This document shows positions 1-7,292 of a DNA stretch of 64,000 bases, piece after piece. The notes beneath the pieces are model-generated. The model saw only the letters and a list, made by a program, of their open reading frames with translations, ran no database searches and was not told the DNA's origin. Position 1 is the first letter of the stretch. Each line of letters starts with the position of its first letter. The position numbers were made by a program, and so were the translations under genes. This stretch comes from Vibrio proteolyticus NBRC 13287 (GTDB lineage: Bacteria > Pseudomonadota > Gammaproteobacteria > Enterobacterales > Vibrionaceae). The DNA is taken from NCBI RefSeq assembly GCF_000467125.1, contig NZ_BATJ01000019.1, forward strand, positions 51,497 to 115,496, given 5' to 3'.

Positions 1-272
1 CCGCCCGGAGCAAATCCTTCGTAACGCGCTGGCTGGTAGTCTTCGCCGCCGCCGCCGGTCGCTTTGTCAATCGCTTTATCGATTACGTGTGCTGGTACCT
101 GGTCTTTTTTCGCTTTTGTGATCAGGTGCTTAAGTGACAAGTTCATGTCTGGGTCTGCACCGCCATTCTTCGCGCACATGTAAATTTCTTTACCGTATTT
201 GGAATAAACTTTAATTTTTGCGCCTTGGGTTTTCGCCATAGAGGCTTTGCGCACTTCAAAACTTCTTCCCAT
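1..272 (-). CDS. YebC/PmpR (TACO1) family protein, 5' part only
   Basis: The first 90 codons of a minus-strand gene that runs off the left edge of the window. The start ATG at 272-270 follows a purine-rich GAGAAGAGAG stretch. The product begins MGRSFEVRK and contains MAKTQGAKIKVYSKYGKEIY, followed by a CAKNGG...NLSLKHLITKAKK region and the Gly-rich ATGGGGEDYQPARYEGFAPGG that ends at the edge. This is the N-terminal signature of the YebC family, cytosolic proteins annotated as DNA-binding regulators and, more recently, as translation-easing factors for proline stretches. Only the N-terminal domain is visible, so integrity of the gene cannot be judged. Family assignment is firm; the exact role in this organism is not known. 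Confidence 0.88.
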   Translation of the reverse strand, partial: MGRSFEVRKASMAKTQGAKIKVYSKYGKEIYMCAKNGGADPDMNLSLKHLITKAKKDQVPAHVIDKAIDKATGGGGEDYQPARYEGFAPG

Positions 273-416
273 CGGGATGTTCTCTCTTCTCAATTTAACG
301 CGGGGATTTTAGCAAAAAGCAGAACCTTTTCAATTCTGCCTCGTTGAATAACCAACGCCGCGGAATCTGGAAAAATAAATGACGTTCCATCGGGAACCAG
401 CAAGAACTTTTCCGGA

Positions 417-626
417 TCAGGCCACGCCCATTATCTGTTTGTATTTCGCGACGGACTCTTCAAACCAGATTTTTTCCTGTTCATCACGAATTTTTCTCAG
501 CTGTTCAGTGATCTCTTCCGGACCACCTTTAGCTTCACGCAGTTTCCACACCAGAAAAGACGCCTGCTTATCCAGCTCAATGCGGTTCTTTTCCTCGGGT
601 GGCAGTAGGGAAAGGTTCATCGACAT
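417..626 (-). CDS. DUF3283 family small protein
   Basis: A 69-residue, highly charged cytosolic protein beginning MSMNLSLLPPEEKNRIELDK and ending KYKQIMGVA. I recognise the family as DUF3283, widespread in vibrios and of unknown function. The frame stays open 29 codons further upstream, but that extension is Cys-rich and unlike the rest. The start at 626 (or the second Met two codons later) fits the family, with a GGAT stretch a short distance upstream. No signal peptide or membrane segment is visible; the protein is predicted largely helical, with a Glu/Lys-rich centre. It lies between the yebC-like gene and the PA3496-like gene, all on the same strand. No function is proposed. Confidence 0.72.
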   Translation of the reverse strand: MSMNLSLLPPEEKNRIELDKQASFLVWKLREAKGGPEEITEQLRKIRDEQEKIWFEESVAKYKQIMGVA

Positions 627-761
627 GATTTTATCCGACTCTGTGTGACAACTGGGCACGCAATATAGCACAGCGTCACCATATTTTAAGTGGTTTTGTC
701 GGCAAAATAACAAGGGTGGCCGTTAGCCACCCCTGGTTCAACCGGATTCAGCGTTTCTCCA

Positions 762-959
762 TCAGTGCAGTATGCCCAACTCTTTGGCTTCTTCAATCGT
801 CAGGCCGCTTTCGCGGATCTCACGTAATGCCTCAATACGGCGGCGAGCTTCTGCTGATTTCACGCTTTTTACGGGTTTTTGTGTTTCTACTTCTTCCGTG
901 AAGTCCCACTTTGTTGCAATGTTGGTCATATCATCATGGTCAATTGAATTAATGGACAT
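762..959 (-). CDS. Small protein, PA3496-like (putative envelope-integrity family)
   Basis: A 65-residue protein starting MSINSIDHDDMTNIATKWDF and ending with a basic then acidic helix, SAEARRRIEALREIRE. The start at 959 is set by an excellent Shine-Dalgarno (GGAGGT, 7 bases upstream). An in-frame upstream extension lacks such a signal. The C-terminal EARRRIE...LREIRESG segment resembles the small proteins grouped as PA3496 family, annotated as putative envelope-integrity proteins, and I offer this as a moderate-confidence match. There is no signal sequence or membrane span, so the envelope label is inherited rather than visible here. It is the last gene before a long non-coding stretch that separates it from rctB. 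Confidence 0.6.
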   Translation of the reverse strand: MSINSIDHDDMTNIATKWDFTEEVETQKPVKSVKSAEARRRIEALREIRESGLTIEEAKELGILH

Positions 960-1254
960 AAATACCTCCGAACAAACCATGTAAGGGACGCCTAATCTGT
1001 AGCAAAGCGGCAATTTGTTGTTAAGCACAATCGCGTCAATCTGTGACTACGGTAATGATTCCGACAGCGCATTTATATTTGCCTCATTTAACCTTTGCTC
1101 CCGGTCAGTAGTCGCAGTACATTTAAGGAATTACGCCGTCGAAATGGAGTCTGATCCAGCTCTCATTTCACTCCCCCCTTTCCGCTTCTTTTAGACTGGT
1201 TAACATCACGCTCGTAATATTACGGCGCTGAATGGTTGCCGTTGTTTCCCCACT

Positions 1255-1515
1255 TAATCAGACAGCCCCCTCAGATCATGGTCACCTCTGAAAGCATGAT
1301 CAAGAGATTCTTATCCCCCCATACTTGCGTGTTCTGCCAAAGCGCTAGATTGCTCCATCGCTCCCGTAATGACGGTCACACCACGGATCCATTGTGCCAG
1401 CTGAAAGGGACAGAGAGGTTGGATCATATGACGTCGGAACAATGATCAAGGAACGAGGCGTGATCGTTGCTACGAATAAACTCAACACGGATGTTCACGT
1501 AAGCATGATCAAGGA
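1255..1515. promoter_or_regulatory. Cluster of RctB-type GATC sites downstream of rctB
   Basis: The stretch 960-1797 contains no convincing gene. Within it are sites of the same form as the origin iterons: ATGATCAAGAG at 1296-1306, ATGATCAAGGA at 1442-1452 and ATGATCAAGGA at 1505-1515, two of them preceded by AGC or AAGC as in oriCII. Looser versions with GATCATGG (about 1275) and GATCATATG (about 1422) lie nearby. They sit behind the rctB terminator, on the opposite side of rctB from the origin. An extra RctB-binding regulatory locus is inferred from motif identity only. Spacing is irregular, so this is unlikely to be a second origin. Confidence 0.5.
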
Positions 1516-1577
1516 GTAACCAGGACAAAAAGTTCAGTGAGGCTTGACAGATAAGTGCGGCGGGGCAAATTACAGGC

Positions 1578-1605
1578 AAAAAAAAGCGAGTTCTAACGAA
1601 CTCGC
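1578..1605 (-). terminator. Rho-independent terminator downstream of rctB
   Basis: A perfect 8-bp stem (GCGAGTTC / GAACTCGC, 1586-1593 with 1598-1605) and a 4-base loop. On the minus strand it is followed by eight T residues (the A run at 1578-1585). It stands about 190 bases after the rctB stop codon and is the first strong terminator for that transcript. Confidence 0.8.
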
Positions 1606-1797
1606 AAACATATTCAGAATGAATGTAACAATATGAGCCAATCTATTAATTCATCAGAAAGGACAAAAGGTTGTCTATTCGTGGTTAACTATAGTCAGCT
1701 CCGGCATTGATAATGTCATCGTTATGTCAGGGGAATGTAGTAGGTTTGTTCAATCGGTGATTCTGCTTCAAACCGTTGCCGATACCCTGTCCACACT

Positions 1798-3768
1798 TTA
1801 CACCGCGACTTCATCCAGTGCCCGAAACACCATTTCATCCAGGTGCCCGTCGTACACTTGTTTGCACACTTTGCGTCTTACCGCCAGACCCGCAATCAGG
1901 CGTTCAATCGACAGATGTTTGTTCTCACTCTGGCCGTTGTACAGCTCGACCATCTTACTCAGCGTCTCGTAAGGAATAACATTGTCATCGACACGTAGCC
2001 AATCCAGCTTCTCTATAAGCTCACAACACTCGTCTTTAATCGAATTAGGGGTATGACCGGTCATTGCCGCTAAGGCCGTTATACTGCGTTCCAGAGCTTC
2101 TGGAGAGGTATACTTGGATAACGTGATGGTGATCTCATCGGCATTAATTTCCACCAGATGCTTGCGCAACTTAACCCGACGTCCCAATTTGCCTTTTGGT
2201 GAGGGCGCTTTACGTTGGATCGGTTCAAACTCGCCATCAATGATCTGAGACAGTTCATCAAGCTTCTGTTTTGACACCATCTCATTGCGCAGCGGGTTAG
2301 GCAGCGTCGGCGCCATATTACGCTTACCCGCATTGGTGGTGCGAGCGCGTGAGTAACGCAGCACTTCTTCCACATCGCACTTAATGTCCACCTGGTAGTC
2401 GACGATCTTCTCTTTTTCGATCATCGTGGTGATCGTCAGATGGTAGCCCCATAAGTTGACCACGAAAAGATCCTCACTCCCCTTCCCTTCCGACAACTTT
2501 TTCAGCTCGCGGATCAGATCCATCGAGAAGCGGCGCCATTCAATATTGCGAGCCAGTTTCTGATTGAGTTCGCTCAGCAGCATCACGTCCGTATGACGGC
2601 GCACCATACGACTACGGAAATACGAATAAAGTTGGAAGACCAGTGTGTGCTGCTTCAGAATTTCCGGTGGAAATAGGAAAAAGTAGTCACGCGTCAGCAG
2701 CTCTTCATAAAACGAAGGTTCCCAGACCAGAATGTAAAGGTTCGGTTTAATGCGAATTTCGCCGTCAGCGCCCTCTGTAGGGGCTTCTTCCGATGCGGTA
2801 ATGGTCCGGGCCAAAAAACGAAAACGATCGCTCTTAAAGCCTTCTGGCATGTTTTCGCTTAGCCAGCGACCGGTCAGTTCATGCAACTGAAAATCGGTGT
2901 ATTCAATGCGCTCGATACTGTCACGGATAGAATCGCGTGCTGGTCCGCTGTCTTTTTTACCACGCAACGACAAAATATCCGTGATGTACAACGGCGTTTT
3001 GTTGGGAACTTGTCTGGCATCAAGCTGATAGCCTTCCTGATGATGATCATGATACTGAACGGTTAGCGTAAACAAAGCGAACAGCGTCATCAGATCGTCC
3101 ACCGTCATGATGTTTTTCGACGATCGTGTTTCGATCACCGCGCGAGTTCCAGAGATCGACACCATGGATTTCTGGTAGTGTTTTCGCGTTCTCGGTGGGG
3201 CCAGCGCCTGATCAATGATCCCGGCCCAATTGGTAGGAGAAACGACGAACTGATCCGCTTCATCTTTCATGGCCGGTGGCGTATATAAACCGTGTTCGTT
3301 CAGCAGCCGTTTGTTGACCTGAGTTTGAGCCAGCGCTTTGGAGCGTTTTTTCTTCTCTGTCTGTTTCACTGACTCTGTTACCAGGCTGGTGGCGCCAAGT
3401 GCAGAGATCAGCTGGTTCGGGTTCACAAAGCGATGCAGCATGGTTTTGCCCGCCAGACCTTCTTCAAACTTCACCGGGATTTGCGTAAACAAGCCCACAC
3501 CAACAGCAGCACGCAAACGTTGTTGAATCGCAGCGCGAGTTAGTTGGCCATCGGTTGCATCAATCAGTTCGGTGGTAGAAACCAAACCATCCTGGCTACG
3601 AAATCCACGCAATGAGATCAAATTTAACAGTTCGACGATACTTTTTGTTACGCCTTTGAAATGTTGGTATTGCTCGATCCAGTCAACGGCGGTTTCTGAC
3701 ACTTCAAACAGGTGACCGTCTTTATGGCTGCGAGGCGCCTTGATCAATATTTTCTCTTGCGAACTCAT
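1798..3768 (-). CDS. rctB: Chromosome II replication initiator RctB
   Basis: A 656-residue protein beginning MSSQEKILIKAPRSHKDGHL, essentially the usual length of vibrio RctB (about 658). RctB is the vibrio-specific initiator of secondary-chromosome replication. It binds GATC-containing iterons and regulatory 29/39-mers, melts the AT-rich unwinding element and represses its own transcription. Recognisable stretches are EQYQHFKGVTKSIVELLNLI near the N terminus and the basic segment KGKLGRRVKLRKHLVEI in the C-terminal third. The gene reads away from the origin at 3769-4997, whose iterons and AT-rich segment abut its promoter. A TGTCACAT element lies 15 bases upstream of the start and could be an autoregulatory site. 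A terminator lies at 1578-1605. Identity is very secure, given length, sequence and position between oriCII and the parAB2 operon. Confidence 0.97.
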   Translation of the reverse strand: MSSQEKILIKAPRSHKDGHLFEVSETAVDWIEQYQHFKGVTKSIVELLNLISLRGFRSQDGLVSTTELIDATDGQLTRAAIQQRLRAAVGVGLFTQIPVKFEEGLAGKTMLHRFVNPNQLISALGATSLVTESVKQTEKKKRSKALAQTQVNKRLLNEHGLYTPPAMKDEADQFVVSPTNWAGIIDQALAPPRTRKHYQKSMVSISGTRAVIETRSSKNIMTVDDLMTLFALFTLTVQYHDHHQEGYQLDARQVPNKTPLYITDILSLRGKKDSGPARDSIRDSIERIEYTDFQLHELTGRWLSENMPEGFKSDRFRFLARTITASEEAPTEGADGEIRIKPNLYILVWEPSFYEELLTRDYFFLFPPEILKQHTLVFQLYSYFRSRMVRRHTDVMLLSELNQKLARNIEWRRFSMDLIRELKKLSEGKGSEDLFVVNLWGYHLTITTMIEKEKIVDYQVDIKCDVEEVLRYSRARTTNAGKRNMAPTLPNPLRNEMVSKQKLDELSQIIDGEFEPIQRKAPSPKGKLGRRVKLRKHLVEINADEITITLSKYTSPEALERSITALAAMTGHTPNSIKDECCELIEKLDWLRVDDNVIPYETLSKMVELYNGQSENKHLSIERLIAGLAVRRKVCKQVYDGHLDEMVFRALDEVAV

Positions 3769-3821
3769 TCTAATTAGATCCGTGTCACATTGGCCGTAAT
3801 ATCGCTATAGTTCTGGGAGAA

Positions 3822-3975
3822 TAAAGAAAAAAAGATCATAAATAAAGAAAAAATTATGGCTCTTAAATAACTGATCTATTTGTTTATTCTGATCTATATT
3901 GATTATGTGATCTAATGATCTGACGCTCTGGTTGCTTATAACGTTATGTTTTTTATAAAGAAAAAAATAGCCTCG
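3822..3975. other. AT-rich DNA unwinding element of oriCII
   Basis: A very AT-rich stretch between the rctB promoter and the iteron array. It contains A-tract repeats (AATAAAGAAAAAA twice, about 3822-3852) and four copies of TGATCT at 3872, 3890, 3908 and 3916. Read on the other strand these give AGATCA, matching the recalled requirement for ATCA repeats bound by RctB as single-stranded DNA. Its placement directly beside the iterons is as expected for a duplex-opening element. Function is inferred from position and composition. Confidence 0.75.
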
Positions 3976-3980
3976 TCAGA

Positions 3981-4110
3981 AGCATGATCAACGTAGTCCA
4001 GAAAGCATGATCATTAACTGTTTGAAAGCATGATCAAAATCGTTCTGAAACATGATCATCAGCATCTCGTAATCATGATCAACGTATTTCCCGAAACATG
4101 ATCATCGCAT
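3981..4110 (+). repeat. Six-iteron RctB-binding array of oriCII
   Basis: Six direct copies of ATGATCA begin at 3984, 4007, 4030, 4052, 4075 and 4098. The spacing is 22-23 bases, close to two helical turns, so all sites face the same side of the DNA. Most copies are preceded by GAAAGC or GAAAC. Each core contains a Dam site (GATC), matching the known need for adenine methylation in RctB binding to iterons. The array matches the minimal chromosome II origin known in Vibrio cholerae, which also has six such sites. A DnaA box follows immediately. Confidence 0.93.
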
Positions 4111-4119
4111 TGTCACATG

Positions 4120-4128
4120 TTATCCACA
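4120..4128 (+). promoter_or_regulatory. DnaA box in oriCII
   Basis: A perfect consensus DnaA box, TTATCCACA, 16 bases after the last iteron core and directly joined to a TGTCACAT octamer (4111-4118). A one-mismatch copy (TTGTCCACA on the minus strand) lies at 4283-4291. Confidence 0.88.
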
Positions 4129-4196
4129 AGCCCTGATGCATTCTCTTTTCTTTGTGACATGATTCTGGTTTAACTCAAGCGTATCGCGCTGAAACG

Positions 4197-4620
4197 ATGA
4201 TCAAGGAAGATGCAATATTGATGAAAAAAACAACGAATTTATCTAGCCGGACAATTGAACCGACAAAGTTTGTTAGAAGCTGTGTGGACAAGCACTTGAG
4301 GGTTAGTCACGAAAGCATGATCAAGTGGCATTACGATGAAAGTCAGTTGACCGAATGTATTTTGATTAACAGCATATTTCGCATTGAATTTCTCTTCAGC
4401 CCCGTGTCTATCTGCATTGTTCCGTAATCTAGCTTTAAAAAACCATGCTTCCGAACAGACCTCTATCTTGATCATTGATCCTGAAAACGATCATTGGATC
4501 TTCATGGCAGTGAGGCATGATGGTCGCGGTGTGGATGCTTGATCATGCTTCCTTCTGCCCCATATAACGCCGAAAGCATGATCATCAGAGATTACTTGAT
4601 CATGCTTCCAGATTGGTTCA
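4197..4620. promoter_or_regulatory. incII/rctA-like regulatory region with dispersed RctB sites
   Basis: Isolated RctB-type cores in both orientations lie beyond the iteron array: plus strand at 4197-4203, 4317-4323 and 4578-4584; minus strand at 4469-4475, 4540-4546 and 4597-4603. Several carry the long form GAAGCATGATCAAG. In V. cholerae the equivalent stretch between the minimal origin and parA2 is the rctA/incII negative-control region, which is transcribed but not translated. A frame of 76 codons here has no ribosome-binding site and is not called. The rest of 4620-4997 holds a parS2 site and the parA2 promoter region. Confidence 0.72.
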
Positions 4621-4768
4621 CCTATGTTTATCAATTCACGCTTCAATGACAATTCGGGTTTGAATCGTAAGAAGTATAAGACATTCTCTAGATTGAGAAA
4701 TCAAAATGACACTGCCCGTAAAATTGCAAGGCATAATAATCGTTCCGAAGAGAAAATTGATGTATTAG

Positions 4769-4783
4769 CTTTACATTGTAAAT
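4769..4783. promoter_or_regulatory. parS2 centromere site upstream of parA2
   Basis: An exact match to the chromosome II parS2 consensus NTTTACANTGTAAAN, core TTTACATTGTAAA at 4770-4782. It is followed at once by a partial copy (GACATTGTAAC), about 220 bases before parA2. Confidence 0.88.
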
Positions 4784-5003
4784 AGGTGACATTGTAACAT
4801 TTTTAATGTGTGACCATTTGCGAAGGAAACCCACAAGAAAAAATCGTCGCATTTTTGAGAGCATTTGTCACATGATCCATTAATTCGCTAAAAAATTTTC
4901 GATTTAATGTGATTGGTATGTATAAGTGTATGTTCACCTTTTTATTGTGTTAGTGTCATTTTGCTGTACAATCGAACTTAGTCACTAACAACGGAATTTG
5001 GTC

Positions 5004-6221
5004 ATGAGAAGAGAACAAACGATCGAGAATCTGAATCAGCTTGCTGAACAGACGGCTCAGGTCCAGGCGGACCGTATCGAGATTGTATTAGAAGAACGTC
5101 GCGATGAGCATTTCCCACCAATGTCAAAAGCATTGATGGAAACTCGCTCAGGTTTGACTCGACGTAAACTGGACGATGCCATCAGTAAGATGGAAGAGGC
5201 CGGACATCAGTTTACTAAGAATAATGCCAACCACTATTCGATTTCACTGGCGGAAGCTCACATGTTAATGGATGCTGCTGGTGTACCCAAATTCCATGAA
5301 CGTAAGAAAAATCAAAGTAATAAACCGTGGATTATTAATGTGCAGAACCAGAAAGGGGGCACTGGGAAGTCCATGTCGGCAGTGCATTTGGCGGCTTGTC
5401 TGGCACTGAATCTTGATAAACGTTACCGCATTTGCTTGATTGACCTTGATCCACAAGGGTCACTGCGTTTGTTCCTCAACCCGCAGATCAGTATTTCTGA
5501 TCATGATAGCATTTACTCCGCGGTTGATGTCATGCTCGGTAACGTGCCGGATGGGGTCGAAATCGACAACGAGTTTCTGAATAAAAATGTGTTGATGCCG
5601 ACACAGTACCCGAATCTGAAAACCGTGTCTGCGTTCCCGGAAGATGCCATGTTTAACGCCGAGGCATGGCAATACCTGTCGACAAATCAATCGTTAGACA
5701 TCGTTAAGCTGCTGAAAGAAACTCTGATTGATAAAATTGCTGACGATTTTGATGTCATCATGATCGATACCGGCCCACACGTGGATCCGCTGGTGTGGAA
5801 TGCGATGTATGCGTCGAACGCATTGTTGATTCCCTGCGCGGCAAAACGCCTTGACTGGGCGTCGACCGTCAACTTCTTCCAGCACCTGCCAACGGTGTAC
5901 GAGATGTTCCCCGAAGATTGGAAAGGGCTGGAGTTTGTTCGTTTGATGCCGACGATGTTTGAAGACGACAACAAAAAGCAGGTATCAGTTTTGACCGAAA
6001 TGAACTATCTGCTGGGCGATCAGGTGATGATGGCGACCATCCCGCGGAGCCGGGCATTCGAAACCTGCGCCGATACCTACAGCACGGTGTTTGATCTGAC
6101 CACAGGTGATTTCGAAGGTGGTAAAAAGACGCTGGCGACCGCGCAGGATGCGGTACAGAAAAGCTCTCTGGAGCTGGAACGTGTACTTCACAGTCATTGG
6201 CCATCATTAAATCAGGGGTAA
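5004..6221 (+). CDS. parA2: Chromosome II partition ATPase ParA2
   Basis: A 405-residue ParA of the large, plasmid P1/P7-like type. Residues 1-100 form an N-terminal extension with a putative winged-helix DNA-binding part (FPPMSKALMETRSGLTRRKL). The deviant Walker A motif KGGTGKS is at residues 117-123, the switch I region LIDLDPQGSLR follows, and the Walker B-like DVIMIDTGPH lies further on. ParA2 binds DNA non-specifically as an ATP-dependent filament and segregates chromosome II with ParB2 and parS2. The start at 5004 (MRREQTIENL) has an ACGGA element upstream; a TTG two codons earlier is possible. The gene reads away from oriCII, and parB2 follows after 7 bases. A parS2 site at 4769-4783 and a TGTCACAT octamer at 4866-4873 lie in its upstream region. 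Confidence 0.96.
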   Translation: MRREQTIENLNQLAEQTAQVQADRIEIVLEERRDEHFPPMSKALMETRSGLTRRKLDDAISKMEEAGHQFTKNNANHYSISLAEAHMLMDAAGVPKFHERKKNQSNKPWIINVQNQKGGTGKSMSAVHLAACLALNLDKRYRICLIDLDPQGSLRLFLNPQISISDHDSIYSAVDVMLGNVPDGVEIDNEFLNKNVLMPTQYPNLKTVSAFPEDAMFNAEAWQYLSTNQSLDIVKLLKETLIDKIADDFDVIMIDTGPHVDPLVWNAMYASNALLIPCAAKRLDWASTVNFFQHLPTVYEMFPEDWKGLEFVRLMPTMFEDDNKKQVSVLTEMNYLLGDQVMMATIPRSRAFETCADTYSTVFDLTTGDFEGGKKTLATAQDAVQKSSLELERVLHSHWPSLNQG

Positions 6222-6228
6222 GTAGACT

Positions 6229-7200
6229 ATGGCGATTAAAACATCTGATCTGAACGCAAAGCTGTTTGGCAAAGCGAACAAGCGTCGTGCAACTACGCCT
6301 CAGGAGGCGCAGACTGCGGCCAAAGAACAGGCGCAGGTGATTGAACTGGCGGTGGCCGGTGAAGAGATGGTGGCGTTTGAGCTGGTGCGTATTCCGGCCT
6401 CTGAAGTTGAGCAACAGACCGTTGTATTCGCGGAGAATGCCCGCGAACAGGCATTCCTCAATGAGCATGCGCTATCGGATGTCCTGAGCACACTGCGTGA
6501 ACGAGGCCAGCAATATCCGGCCGTCGGACGTCGTACTCAAGATGGCAAAATTGAAGTGTTGGATGGTAGCCGCCGCCGCAAATCGTGTATTTTGTCGGGA
6601 CAGGAGTTCCTGATTTATGTGGCGGAAGGCATCAATACTGAGCACGCCAAGTTTTTGTCTGATGTCGCCAACGCGCACAAACCACTGTCTTTGTACGAGA
6701 AGGGCAAAGAGATGCAGCTCAAGCTCGATAGTGGTGAAGCAGAAGATCAGAAAGCATTAGCGAAGATGTTTCAGTGCAGTGAAGCGCTGGTGAGCGGCGC
6801 GCTTAAAGCGGCGTCTTTGCCGCTTGAGCTCCTGCAGGCGTACCCGAGTGTGGCAGAGCTGGGGCGCCCCACCATTGTGAAGCTGCACAAACAGTTCAAT
6901 GAACTCAGCAGTGACAACCAGCAAAAACTGTTGGATAAATGCCAGTCAAAAGAGGGATTCGTTTGGCAACGCAGTCAGGCGCAAGGCGTGGCACGTCTGA
7001 CCAAAGAAGTGACCGAAACCATTGAAGAGTGGATCGCGTCTCTGGCACCGGCCAAGCGTACGGTCAGTCCGAAAGTGGAGCTGGTAAAAGGGCGTGCCAG
7101 TTACAGCCGTAAGGGGGCGAATCTGTCACTCAACCTGAAAAAAGTCGACGATAAAACCATGCAAGACATTCTCGATTTTGTTGCGGGTAAGCTCAGCTAA
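6229..7200 (+). CDS. parB2: Chromosome II partition protein ParB2
   Basis: A 323-residue ParB. The CTP-binding ParB/Srx-like N-terminal domain shows the arginine motif LDGSRRRKSC (residues 111-120). A helix-turn-helix follows at about residues 165-195 (LAKMFQCSEALVSGALKAA), and the C terminus is a dimerisation region ending in DKTMQDILDFVAGKLS. ParB2 loads on parS2 sites, of which seven exact copies are visible in this window, and acts with ParA2 for chromosome II segregation. The ATG is 7 bases after parA2 with an AGGGGTAAG ribosome-binding stretch overlapping its end, so the two are one operon. A strong terminator lies 17 bases after the stop. Confidence 0.96.
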   Translation: MAIKTSDLNAKLFGKANKRRATTPQEAQTAAKEQAQVIELAVAGEEMVAFELVRIPASEVEQQTVVFAENAREQAFLNEHALSDVLSTLRERGQQYPAVGRRTQDGKIEVLDGSRRRKSCILSGQEFLIYVAEGINTEHAKFLSDVANAHKPLSLYEKGKEMQLKLDSGEAEDQKALAKMFQCSEALVSGALKAASLPLELLQAYPSVAELGRPTIVKLHKQFNELSSDNQQKLLDKCQSKEGFVWQRSQAQGVARLTKEVTETIEEWIASLAPAKRTVSPKVELVKGRASYSRKGANLSLNLKKVDDKTMQDILDFVAGKLS

Positions 7201-7217
7201 TCCAATCCATTTTGCTA

Positions 7218-7242
7218 AAAGCCGCTCAGTGCGGCTTTTTTT
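7218..7242 (+). terminator. Terminator of the parA2-parB2 operon
   Basis: Stem AAAGCCGC / GCGGCTTT (7218-7225 with 7231-7238), loop TCAGT, followed by a T run to about 7242. It ends the parAB2 transcript and lies upstream of the chosen tmcA start. Confidence 0.9.
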
Positions 7243-7292
7243 GTGCCTTATGCTACTATGACGCCAACGAATCCGTAGCTGCGAATTACAGT

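Noticed and set aside
4197..4427. A 76-codon frame inside the incII/rctA-like region
   Set aside because: No ribosome-binding site. It overlaps RctB sites, and the equivalent rctA region in V. cholerae is known to act as DNA/RNA rather than protein.
5869..6468. A 199-codon frame antisense to the parA2-parB2 junction
   Set aside because: It spans two well-supported genes on the opposite strand, is Arg/Leu/Pro-rich without domains, and has no start signal.
7212..7292. The longer tmcA start
   Set aside because: It would place the first codons inside the parB2 terminator hairpin and add a Cys-rich stretch not typical of TmcA.
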